Positions 25,741 to 36,642 of a DNA stretch of 64,000 nucleotides are shown here, one piece after another (the stretch's first letter is position 1; every line of letters starts with the position of its first letter). The stretch lies in assembly GCA_013180625.2 (NCBI GenBank), contig SNVD02011147.1, positions 62,001-126,000 on the forward strand, read 5' to 3'. The notes under the pieces are model-generated. The model did not search any database. It was not told the origin of the DNA and worked only from the letters and a program-made list of their open reading frames with translations. The translations under genes were made by a program, and so were the position numbers. Source of the DNA: Boswellia sacra. Its lineage: Eukaryota; Streptophyta; Magnoliopsida; Sapindales; Burseraceae.

Positions 25741-27154
25741 TTCAAGAGATTTTTGGCTATGAAATCATGCTTTAGGCCTTGTTGATGCGGTCGATGAGCA
25801 CACTTTGTGGACGACTCATGCTTAGAGTGGCAAGTTTCGCCTTGCGACTTAAGGCGTCGGCCACAACGTTTGCCTTACCCGCTTTGTACTCGAGCCTATA
25901 GTCGAACTTGGCCAAGAAGTCTTGCCATCGTGCTTGTTTGGGACTTAGCTTCTATTGTGTTTCAAAGTAGCTCGTTACCACGTTTTCGGTCTTGATGACA
26001 AAGTGTGAGCCAAGCAAGTAGTGTCGCCAAACCCATAGGTAATGAATGATGGCGGCCATTTCCTTCTCTTAGAACATGTATCATCACTCCGTGTCATTGA
26101 GTTTGCGGCTCTCATACGCAATGGGGTGCTCTTCTTGCATGAGAACTCCTCCTATGGCAAAGTCGGAGTCGTCCGTGTACATCTCGAATGGCTTGGTGTG
26201 GTCGGGTAGCACCAACACCGGTTTCTCGCATATTGCCTTTTTCAACTCCTCGAAGGCATGTTGGCACTCTTCGGACCAGTGCCATGTGCGGTTCTTCTTG
26301 AGACGATCTGTGAGTGGGGCAGCTTTGGCTGAGTAGCCCTTAATAAACCGTCGATAATAATTTACCAACCCAAGGAAAGATCATAGCTCTGATACCTTGG
26401 TAGGAGGCTCCCACTCTCGAATGGCCTTCACCTTCGCTTGGTCCATCATAAGTTTACCATCCCATATTCGGTGGCCAAGAAACTCTCCCTCTTGTTGAAC
26501 ATAGGAGCATTTTTCCTTCTTGACGTAGAGTTCATTGTCACGAAGAACTTGGAAGACTTGTTGAAGATGTTGCACATGCTCTTCAAGAGTTGTACTATAA
26601 ATAACAATGTCGTTCAAGTAGACTACTACGAACTGATCAAGATAGGGATGGAATAGCTTATTCATGAGGGTGCAAAATGTAGCGGATGCATTGGTAAGAC
26701 CAAATGGCATGACTAAAAATTCATAAGCAAAGTACCTTGTCACGCACGTAGTCTTTGGCTCATCACCCTTGGCAATACGCACTTGATAGTACCCCGATCT
26801 CAAATCAAGCTTTGTGAAGTATCGAGCCTTCCTAAGTTGGTCGAACAATTCCGCAATCAAAGGTATCGGGTACTTGTTCTTGATTGTTACCTTGTTAAGC
26901 GCCCAATAATCGATGCACATGCGGAGAGATCCATCCTTCTTCTTTTAGAAGAGGACGGGTGCACCATATGGAGCTTTTGAGGGTTGGACATAGCCTGCAT
27001 CGAGCAAGTCTTGGAGTTGTTTCTTTAACTCCGTAAGTTCGGGTAGCGCCATGTGGTAAGGCGCCATGGCTGGAGGCTTGGCACCAGGCTCCAACTCAAT
27101 TTGGTGATCCACTTCCCATTGTGGAGGCAACTTCTTTGGAAGCTCTTGGGGCAT
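25741..27154 (-). pseudogene. Gypsy reverse transcriptase and RNase H, broken
   Basis: Pieces in order on the minus strand: 26945-27154 (start of RT), 26381-26920 (RT palm) and 26084-26368 (RNase H start), with decayed sequence down to about 25741. The RT catalytic motif reads [12 protein letters not shown]: the first Asp of the usual YLDD is Asn, which would abolish polymerase activity. The first RNase H Asp segment reads [11 protein letters not shown], where TDAS is usual. Confidence 0.9.
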
Positions 27155-27181
27155 GATGTCCTTGTATTCCTCAAGGATGGC

Positions 27182-27719
27182 TTAGACTCGTCTTCGCAAT
27201 GGATCCTTGGAAATGATGATGCCTTTCCCATTGTTTAACTCACGAACAGTGGCAAGGAAACTTGAGTCCTTCATCCCCCGTTTAAATTGTAGCACAGATA
27301 GTATGTTGTTCTCAACCTTTGCTGCACGTTCCACCATAACCATGCATGATTGGCTCCCATTGAGGATGCTAAGCATGGACTAGGTCAAAGAATTTCATGC
27401 CTAATACTACTTGGAAGTCATCCATAGGGACGATAGAGAAATCAAGCTTTCCGCTCCAAGTGCCAAGTTCTACCGATGTTGCCTTAGACACCCCCAATAT
27501 TGCCTTGGCGGCTGAGTTTACCACCTTGATTATGCCTCCTCCATTGATATATTTGAGGCCTAACCATTTGACCTCTTTTTCGGAAATGAAGTTGTGCGTG
27601 GCTCCCGTATCAAGCATTGCCCACACATCCTTATCATTGATTATGGCGCTCACATACATTAGACCCTTTTGAACATGGGTGGATCTTTTAAGTGTGCCAA
27701 TGGTACGGAGAGAACCCAT
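27182..27719 (-). pseudogene. Gypsy aspartic protease region
   Basis: The open frame 27369-27719 carries the retroviral-type protease active-site motif AMLDTGATHNFIS and a downstream VVLGMKFF segment. A stop (TAG) separates it from the next piece (27182-27376). Confidence 0.85.
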
Positions 27720-27740
27720 CCCCCCTTGAGGCTCCTTATT

Positions 27741-28928
27741 TTATATGCCCTCATGTTGAGCGGCTAGGGCGTTGAGGGTCTTCCTCTTTAGGTAATCACG
27801 CACCCAATGAGGGGCCATCACAAATGAAACAAGGGCTTTTCGGTTTAGGGGCGTCGGACTTACCTTTGTTAGGTGTGTTGCGCTTGTCTCCCCTGAATGG
27901 TTTATATGCACCACCTTCCTTTCGAGCATGGTCCTTTTTGGTATTCCGCTCTCCCCCACCTTTTTCATGGTTGGCATTCCTATGCTTGGATTGGGAGGTG
28001 TAGTCTATGAGGGATTCGGCTATGGCTATGGCATCATCAAGATTTTGTACACTGCACATTTCAAGCTCAACTCTCGTCCAATCCTTGAGGCCGTCAAGGA
28101 AGTAGAAGAGAGAGTCCTTTTTGGACATGTCCTCGATCATTAGGATGATGGTGGTGAACTCATTGATGTAATCCTGAATGGTGCTGCTTTGCTTCAATCG
28201 ACGGAGGCGAACCCTTGCCTCCTTTTCAGCATTGCTAGGAGAGAAGTATTTCCGAAGTTTTCTCTTGAAGTCCTCTCATTTACGAAGGGAGAAGATGCCT
28301 CTGCCTGCGTCGCCATGCTTTTGATGCCACCATAATTGGGCTGCATCTCGTAGGAATGTGGGTGCAATGCTGATCCTTGAAACGTCATCATGGACACGTT
28401 TGGCTTCGAAGTATTCTCTAAGCCGAATAGGAAGTTTTCAACTTCCGTGGCGTTACGAGTGCCATTGTATGTGGCGGGAGTAAGCACTTGCATGGTGCTT
28501 AGCCCACTTGTGTAAGACGGGTTAGCACGATCACATTAATGCTTCTCGCATTCCGTGCGAGTTTTCTCCACTTCTACGCGAATTGCTCGCAACTCATGCT
28601 CCACAAAGGTCCGGAAGCCCACGAGCTCTCGTGTAAGGTTGTGTAGCTCTTTTTCATAGGCTTTGCTAAACTCAAGGTTGTTGAACTTTGTGGCTTGGGT
28701 GATCTCTCCATAATCCGTCTCTAGGCCTTCGAGACGGTTGGAGAGACCTTCAACAGCATTGTCCATCCCTGAGATAGCTTGTTTTATACTAGCAACACGA
28801 GACTCCAAGGCTTCCGCGGGTAGGGCTTTGGACTTACCACGTTTTCCTTGTAGGCGTGGTTGAGGCAGAGGTTGCTCCTCTCGTCCACGAACTTGCTCCT
28901 CCATAGTCACTTCAATGTCGGATGCCAT
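27741..28928 (-). pseudogene. Gypsy gag, broken
   Basis: The gag ATG is at 28928 (MASDIEVTMEEQ). A coiled-coil-like N-terminal part runs to a stop at 28536. The same frame reopens to 28194, and a further piece (27796-28197) contains capsid-like sequence and a damaged zinc knuckle beginning CFICDGP. At least one frameshift lies near 28300 and another at the knuckle. Confidence 0.85.
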
Positions 28929-28947
28929 GCCCTTGTGCTCGAACCGT

Positions 28948-28959
28948 GTTCTGATATCA
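28948..28959 (-). other. Primer-binding site of the gypsy element
   Basis: The minus strand reads TGATATCAGAAC two bases after the 5' LTR. This matches 10 of 12 bases of the standard initiator-Met tRNA primer site TGGTATCAGAGC. Confidence 0.85.
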
Positions 28960-28961
28960 AC

Positions 28962-29454
28962 TGTCACGAGCTTAGAGGTTTGCGTAGCACGCTCGTGTGG
29001 CATTTAGACAACTTGAATCCGAAAGTTGCTAAGTAAGCCTTGTAGTTTGCCTTCTCGCTCAAAGAGAAGATCGGACCGTTGAGCTAAAGAGCTTTGTAGG
29101 CAAGAAGAGAAGAGATGGAAGATAGAGATGAGTATTGCTAAGCAAGAGAGATTTGTATTACACAAGAATGCTTGCTTACAACTTTGCTTGAATGCTTGGA
29201 TGATTTACAAATGAGCCTTGGAGGCATTTTTATAGTGAACCACCTTTCAAATGAATGGCTAAGATCTAATGCATCTAAGGATCCTAATTCACTGTCTAGA
29301 ATCATCTACTAAAATATCTAGATATGTACAAGAGTAGCTATGTACAAGAGAGAATTTTAGAAGATGGGCTTAGGCTTGCAAGCTTTCTAAAAGCTAGGCC
29401 AAGCCTTATGCATATTTGGGCCACTCTAACAAGCAAATTGGGCGGGCCGTAACA
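28962..29454 (-). repeat. 5' LTR of the gypsy element (493 bp)
   Basis: Direct copy of the LTR at 23800-24318, with scattered substitutions and lacking its extra 26 bases. On the minus strand it starts TGTTACGGCCCGCCC and ends CTCGTGACA. Confidence 0.93.
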
Positions 29455-29614
29455 ATTTTCTTAATTAATGACTCATAGTTCGCTTCTCATCCGCTTTAAA
29501 GGTAACTTCATTGGATGCTAACTTCTTCATTTCTTCCCTTTTTCGTCGTCATCATCATCGTCAAAATTAAAAAAAAAGTAAATATATATAGATTATGAGT
29601 TTCATATATACATA

Positions 29615-30401
29615 GGGATGATAAAAAGCCGAGGCCAGGCCAGAGACGTCAATCCCCGTCCTTGGACTCGAGAAGAAATTTTATTTCTCGTCCCCATAAA
29701 ATTCCCCTGAAAATCCAGGACCAGAGAATTCAATTCCCTCGGTATCTATCATGTTTTCTAATTTTTTTATTCCATATATATAATTTCCTATTTGTCATTA
29801 AAAGTGAGGCATAGCCTGGTGGTCTTTTGTTGTGGTTGCCTTGTTTCTAGCTTGAGCCCAAGTTCAGTTCACTCCCTCTTCTTCAACGCCTACATTAAAA
29901 GTTTTATTCTCTAATTTTTTTTTCTGCATGTAAAAATTAGTATACTATATATACTTAATTTCTTATTTGTAATAAAAAATGAGGTATCGCGTGGTGGTGT
30001 CTCGCTGCCTTGTTGCCTCTTGAATCCAAGTTCAAGCCACTCCATCTACTATAGGCACCTACATTAATAATTTTGTTATTGAATTGGGTTTGGATTGGGT
30101 TGGGTTGAGGTTATAATTATTAACATTATTGGACATAAATAAGAATATTAGATTAGGTTTGAACTGGATGTGCAAAAAGATTTGGGCTGTAATATATACA
30201 TATGTAATATAATTTAAATTAATTTAATTTTGGTGTATTCCGGGCCCGGGAGTATGATCCCCCCTCCCTACCTGGCCCTGGGCAGTTTCGAAAATCTTCT
30301 TGCCATTCCTGGCCTAAATCCCTAAAATTTTGAACAATTCCTTGGGTGTTACCAGTTCGAGGAGTTGGGTGCTCAAACCCGTCTGAGTACAATTGCCATC
30401 C
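29615..30401. mobile_element. GC-ended foldback-type element, decayed
   Basis: The left end, gggatgataaaaagccgagg, is followed by GC-rich sequence. The right end, attgccatcc, is the inverse of the GGGATGGCAAAA-type end, preceded by GC-rich sequence (ttccgggcccgggagtatga). These ends resemble those of the element at 57869-58958. No coding capacity. Confidence 0.5.
29776..30085. repeat. Diverged tandem duplication inside the foldback element
   Basis: Two units of about 140-150 bases (about 29776-29925 and 29948-30085) share the order tatttgt..aaa, gaggyat, tggtggt, ttgcct, caagttca, cactcc, cctacatta, ttttgttatt. They have diverged considerably. Confidence 0.6.
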
Positions 30402-30643
30402 ATAGATATACAACTATTATTCTTTAATGTAAAAATAAATAAAGTTAAATAGGTTAATTTATTATTGTTATTGAATTTCTTTTAAATTAAAATGTGCTTT
30501 CATTTATTTTTTATTTTTTGCCCTTTGGTTTGCTGTTTCGACTGATCTTATGTTATTTTTGTTTTGTTTTCTCTTATGTTCTTTTCATTTCAATTGTTCC
30601 TTACAGCTCCATGGCTTCATTCTATTCATCAATTGAACAAATG

Positions 30644-33600
30644 TGACACGACCCGCCCCTAGCTACACGGGCAAATCATGCCTAAAACTGTTCACTAAAA
30701 GAACGATCCTTAATTAACTATTTTCCCACACTTTTTGCTCTGCCACTTTGAAAAAAAAAACTATTCATAAAAATTTACTTCTAGTTCAAGTCTTTTATGT
30801 AAAATACTAAAAAAAATGCTCTGAAAATTTTAATGAAAAACCGGCAGAGTTTCCCCTATAATTTGAAGAAAACCCCCTGCAAAAACACACATTTATACAC
30901 TTCTAAACTATTCCTCATCCCAACTTCTTTTGGAACTTTCGTCCTTATCAACCACAACATATTAAAAGATAAATAAATCATATTCAACATACTTAATATT
31001 TAAAAGCTTATACCATATCTAAAAAAATGAAATACTTTCAATGCATGAAAAATTATTATACATCGTATGGCCTTCCTTAGCATCAGAGACAGCTTAGCAC
31101 CAAACCTGCAGCACCTGGTTGGGAAAAAGAATAGGAAAAGAGTGAGCTAAAGGCTCAGTGAGTGGACCAATTTTATTACATAAAATATTACTTTCTTTAT
31201 TTCCTACAACTCATTTCTTGAATAAAGCTTTGTGTACTAAAATCTCATTTTTCTGGAAACAAAATACAAGGTATAATTACTTTTAAAGAGGAAACCAGTA
31301 TACTCTTCTTTCCAAAATAACGTACAAACGACTATTTCTTCTCAACTCTCTTTATTAACTTCATTCTTATAATACAACTGTAAAAATTTATTAACTCTCT
31401 GTAAAGAAAATACTTTATATAATTCTTCAACTTACTTACCTAATTAACTTAATATTCTTAAACCAAATAAGCAAATCAGTTGCGTACCTTTACGTTGAAC
31501 CCTTATTTAATCTCGTATACACTGCAAAATATATCACTATATCTCTTTCTTTTCTATAAAAAAAAAACATATAAACAGATGCCAAAAGAAATAAAATAAC
31601 ATAGGACTTTTAAATAACATTCCTCTCATCATATACTCAATCACTTGCTAAATTTATTCTCTAAACAAATCATAAATTGCATGACTATAACTATCTCATA
31701 ATAAAATCATATAATATATTTCTAACTAGAAAACTCATATCATATTTATACTTAAGAAAAATCTATCGTACTTGCCAAAATATCATCAAATATCTTATAG
31801 AATCTTCAAAACAAATAACTTTTGATTATAAATCTTCAAATAAAATTGCTTGGTTCTATATTCTTTAAAAGCAGTGGCAAGAATGCATATTTTCTCAATC
31901 TCATAAAATAAAACTCATGATGATATGCTAAAATCATCGCTTCAGTTATTTAATAAACAAAACATAATTTCTTTAAAATCTTCTTTCCAAAAGAAACTTT
32001 TACGGATAATGCTTCTTTCTCAAACTAACTCATATAAACTTATTTAAAACTCTTTTCATTATACTAAACAAGTACCCCTGAAACTGTCTGATCCTGCCTG
32101 GCGAGATCTAACATCGCACAGGCAGAGCTATCTGAATTTTCTCATACCTGGTGAGATCTACATCACGCAGGCAGAGCTATCTGTACCTGGCGAGATCTAA
32201 CATCGCACAGGCCTGCTATCTGAATCTCCTCATACCTGGTGAGATCTACATCACGCAGGCAGAGCTATCTGTACCTGGCGAGATCTAACATCGCACAGGC
32301 CTGCTATCTGGTCATACGCATGCGTAGAACTGCCCCCAAAGGGCTAAAGCGTCCAGATCACACGGCCCAAAGCCTCTATGTGTGCCTGAACGGGCCCCAA
32401 AGGCCTCTATCTTTCTATCTGAAATCTGCTGTCTCACTGTCTAAGTGAGCTGGGTACTAGCTTAGTATAATATAATTAAACTTTCTTCTTTTTGCTAAAA
32501 CTGATTTCTTTTTAAAATTTGCTTCATATGCTAAATCATTGCTTCTCAAGCAGATTTATCAAAATCTGTAAAACTTATGTAAGCTGAAACTCATAACATC
32601 CAAATCCTTGAAAATCCATAATAACTGTTTAAAAGAATAACTGCAAATACTTTGAGAAATCCTCGAAATCAAATTACTATATAAAAAAAATATGATCATA
32701 ACTGTTCTGTTTTTCCACTTTCTATAAAATGATAGAATATGCATCTATAATAATATAGAAAACAATTCATATATAAAATATGAATCTTTCTTTCAAAGTG
32801 CTATATCTTTATTCAAAAACTAATTTAATTTTTAAACTAAAATTTATGTCTACAACTATTTTGAAAACTAGCTTTGAAATATCTTAATAATTGAAAGCAA
32901 ATATAACAAATAGATCTATCCACCCACGAGAAATACAAAAGAACTAACTTGAATTCTTTTAAATTCGCTAAGATTCTCAGAAATTCTATAAAATGCTAAA
33001 TAAACGTAACTAAGTAAATACTAAAATATATTTCTAATTATCCAGAAAAATAAATTTTCTACTCTTTCCAAAACTTTCTAAAATATTCATAAAATAAAAT
33101 ACTTTTCATCTCACTATAAACCATAATTTATATTTTTATCTCAAAATCTCATACTTTGCATATAACATTCTATATAACATTCTTTCGCATAATTATACTT
33201 CAAAATTTAACTAATTCCCAAAAATTTTAATTTAGAATTTCAAAGATTTCCAAATTCTTAAATATCATGATTTAACTAAAATCTTTTTGACAATCCTAAA
33301 ATTTCTAGAATTTTGCTTTCAGGTCCTTGCAAATTCAGTAACAGGTTTCTAAATTTACAACTCAGCCCCTACTGCTGAGCAGTTTTAGAATTTAACATTA
33401 TCACCCCTGCAGAATTAAATTCAAATTTCCAAAACTTTTTCTTTTTCTTTTTCTTTTTAATTTACTATTATTCTGAATATAAAATCACTCATCATTTTAT
33501 AAATCAAAAACACCATTTCTTCAACATATGTATTTATTTAAGGAAAATAACTAAATACCTCAATTTTTCTATACAAATTCGTTTAATTATAAATGTCTAT

Positions 33601-34310
33601 TTCCCAATAACAAACAAAAACTTTCTACTTTCAATTAACATATAAAATATATTCATTCTACAACTTCCACTTTCGATTCATTTTTCTATTGTATCCAAAC
33701 TTATTAAAATAAAGCTTACTATATATATTCAAAAACTAATCTATTAGCACTACCCATAACTATCACTTCTATCTAAAATTTAATATTTATACACATTTAT
33801 TTTCAAAATACATAAATCATTATTATCTATTCTAAAACATTTAATATAACTCAATTAATTAAACTAATAATTTAAATTATATGAAAAACCATAAATTTAA
33901 TACACTTTATTATAATATAAAATTCTCGAAACATAATCCACTCACTGAATTTAAGCTCTTTTATGGATGAATAATGTTATGAGGTTATTTGATGGTCGGA
34001 AATCATAACCGGAAATATCTCCGATTTGTAAAATTCGCATATCAACATGGAACAAAATTGGTATGGTTAGAAAGCATACAACAAGCTTTAATTTAATGTA
34101 AAGATTTACCGTAAATCGGTTAATCTTATATGGATTGCTTCTTGTAAAAGACGACGGTGAACAGTAACCGGCGTGAATAGTGAAAATCTTCCTCTCTCTC
34201 CCCATTCCTCCTCTCCCTCCTGTTCCTATTATTATTATTTATTATTTATTTTTATTAAAAATGGGCTGGGCTGGGCCTTCTTCAAGCCCAATAGCCCAAT
34301 GGGCATTACA
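30644..34310 (-). mobile_element. Long solo LTR (3.67 kb) with AAATG target duplication
   Basis: Flanked by the direct 5-base repeat AAATG (30639-30643 and 34311-34315). On the minus strand it begins TGTAATGCCCATTGGGC and ends GGGCGGGTCGTGTCA, obeying TG...CA. It is AT-rich and has no gag-pol, PBS or internal region. It probably arose by LTR-LTR recombination of a gypsy element with very long LTRs (Tat/Ogre-like); the family is inferred from length and ends only. Confidence 0.75.
32097..32310. repeat. CCTGGYGAGATCTA tandem repeat in the solo LTR
   Basis: Five units begin with CCTGGCGAGATCTA or CCTGGTGAGATCTA at 32097, 32147, 32186, 32235 and 32274. Spacings alternate 50, 39, 49 and 39, so the true period is a dimer of about 88 bases. 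Confidence 0.9.
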
Positions 34311-34796
34311 AAATGATTGGTCCTGTTAGCAGTTGTGAATTTTTTTGGAAGACAATTAATGTGTTGCATAACCAATTTGTGCGTGTAGATACAAATTAAT
34401 TAAACGAGTCGCTCCACTTGTAGCAACTGTGCTCCATGGTAGGTACATTCGCCATTCCTTTGAAGAAATCATGTTTCTATTAGCTCCGAGGGCAATTTTG
34501 ATGCTAATTAATGATGCTTTAATTGTCATATATATGAATGTAAAACAAATTAATGATGATAATTTATTTATACCATGTTCACATATGGGAAATAATTAAT
34601 TAACAAAAGTTGAAAAATAGATAAACAGATCGAGGACTAGGAAAAATTATTGCCTAATTAAAGAGAAGGAAATTAACCACTTCCCCACTTAAAATTATGG
34701 ATAAGGCGCCACTCACAAATTTGGCAATGACATTGCCATTAATTGCTTTCAGTTTAGGTGTGTGTCTATATAGTGTTTCTCTTATCTAGATGTTCA
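34311..34796. other. Spacer, nothing recognised
   Basis: AT-rich sequence between the solo LTR and the tandem inverted-repeat elements; no gene signal. Confidence 0.4.
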
Positions 34797-35691
34797 AATT
34801 ATATATTTTATCCAGTTATGTAATGTTAACTATTTGATCACATTAACGGCTGAGATTATTTCAGTGGTCGAGACAAAAAAAATTTGTGATTCCATTGCAC
34901 ACCTCCCCCTCCCTCTTCTTTCACGATTATTCTGTCCTCTGTCCTTTTCACCTAGAACTGTACCTTTCTATACTAATTTGTAGTTAGTTCTCCATTTTCT
35001 AGCTATCATTTGAATGCTTTTAACCTACTGAATAAAATCTACAAATACAAAAATAAAACTATCGATGAAACCTCCAAAAAGCTTAAAATCATGAAAACTT
35101 ACATTCAACAAAAATGTGGCCACCACCAACCTCGAATCCAAGTACAGATCTTGTCTCCTCCAGCAGAATGTTCAAGGACAGGCCTGTTTGATGCTTTATT
35201 CTCTCTCTCCTTGTCTCTCCTTTGGTTTTTTTCCCTTTCAAAATTAGAAACAAAAGCAAAAGAATGAAGAATGTGAGCAAGTGTTTGATCTGATCGATGA
35301 TGGTGGTTGACTTTTAGTGCAGTGTTAGGGTGATTTAACGGTGGATGATTTAGATGGGTGACTTCATCTTATTTTGGTGAATTTAGCTTTTAAATATTTT
35401 CTTTTTTATTTGATTTTGGTGAAATTTTGTTGTAATTTTTATTTGCTTTCGTTGTATTGATTGAATGGAATTGGTGCTTGGTGTTTTTTGTTCATGGAAT
35501 AAAAAAAAAAATCTAAGAGAGAGAAGAGGGGAGATGATCTTGAAACAAAGGGAGAGGGAGAGGAGAGTGAGAGGGGTAGATTAGGAATCACACAAAAGAG
35601 ATATTTATGTACCATACTCTTTTTTAATCTCAATTTCTACTATTAATTTGATCTAATGGCTAACATCACATGATTGGATAGAACATATAAT
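34797..35691. mobile_element. Inverted-repeat element, tandem copy 1 (895 bp)
   Basis: The terminal inverted repeats are about 70-75 bases: it begins aattatatattttatccagt and ends with the imperfect inverse (gattggatagaacatataat). The sequence tatctagatgt lies just left of the element, and aatctagatgt recurs right of it (about 35703-35713), suggesting a 9-11-base target duplication of Mutator-like type. No transposase. A minus-strand frame (35089-35280) is partly conserved in all three copies. Confidence 0.65.
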
Positions 35692-35716
35692 TAGCAGCAG
35701 ATAATCTAGATGTCAT

Positions 35717-36630
35717 AATTGTATATTTTATCCTGTCATATGATATTAACCGTTTGATCGCATTAACAGTTGAGATTATTTCAGTGGTTGAGACAAAAAA
35801 AAAATTTGTGATTCCCATTCACTCTCCCCTTCCCCCTTTCTCCATCCCTCTTCCTTCACGATTCTTTTGTTCTCTCTCCTCTCTCTCTCTTCTTCACCTC
35901 CAATAGTACCCTCTATACTTATTTGTAGTTAGTTCTCCTAGCTATCATCTGTGAATGCTCTTAACCTACTAAATAAAATCCTACAAATCCCCTAAAAAAA
36001 ATCCATTGATGAAGCCTCCAAAAAGCTTAAAACCATGAAAACTCATATTCAACAAAAAATATGGCCCCCACCAGCCTGGAATCCAAGTGTAGATCTTGTC
36101 TCCTCCAACCGAATGTTCAAGGACAAGCTTGGTTTGGTGTTTTGTTTTCGCTCTTCTAGTTTCTTCTTTGGTTTTTTCTCTTTCCAAATTAGAAACAAAA
36201 GCAAAAGAATGAAGAATGTGAGCAAGCATTTGATCAATGATAGTGGTAGACTTTTGATGCAGTGTTAGGGTGATTTTAATGGTGGATAATTTAGATGGGC
36301 GACTTGATCCGATTTTGGTGAGCTTGGGTTTCAAATATTTTCTTTTTTTATATGATTTTGTTGTAATTTTTATTTGCTTTTCGTTTTATTGATTGAATGG
36401 AATCGGTGCTAGGTGTTTTGTGTTCATGGCATTAAAAAAAAGCTAAGAGGAAGAAAGGAGGAGATGCTCGTGAAAGATAGGGAGAAGGAAAGGAAAAAGA
36501 GAGGAGAGGGAGAGGGGTAGATTAGGAATCATAAAAAAGAGATATTTATGTACCATACTTTTTTTTTCTCAATCTCTATAGGTGATATGATCTAATGGCT
36601 AATATCACATAATAGGATAAAACATACAAT
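35717..36630. mobile_element. Inverted-repeat element, tandem copy 2 (914 bp)
   Basis: About 920 bases downstream of copy 1 and strongly similar along its whole length. It starts aattgtatattttatcc and ends ggataaaacatacaat. The minus-strand frame (36049-36237) keeps the SLNI.LEETRS.LGF core seen in the other copies. Confidence 0.65.
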
Positions 36631-36642
36631 CTGGGACGTCTA

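Larger units (their letters stand above)
23800..29454 (-). mobile_element. Decayed Ty3/gypsy chromovirus retrotransposon
   Basis: A complete but dead element read on the minus strand. It has paired LTRs (5' LTR 28962-29454, 3' LTR 23800-24318), an initiator-Met-type primer-binding site, a polypurine tract, and gag, protease, reverse transcriptase/RNase H, integrase and a C-terminal chromodomain in gypsy order. The chromodomain places it among chromoviruses. Many stop codons and frameshifts break every domain. The 5-base sequences flanking the LTRs (cactt and atttt) do not match, so the target duplication has decayed or the ends have moved. Confidence 0.93.
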
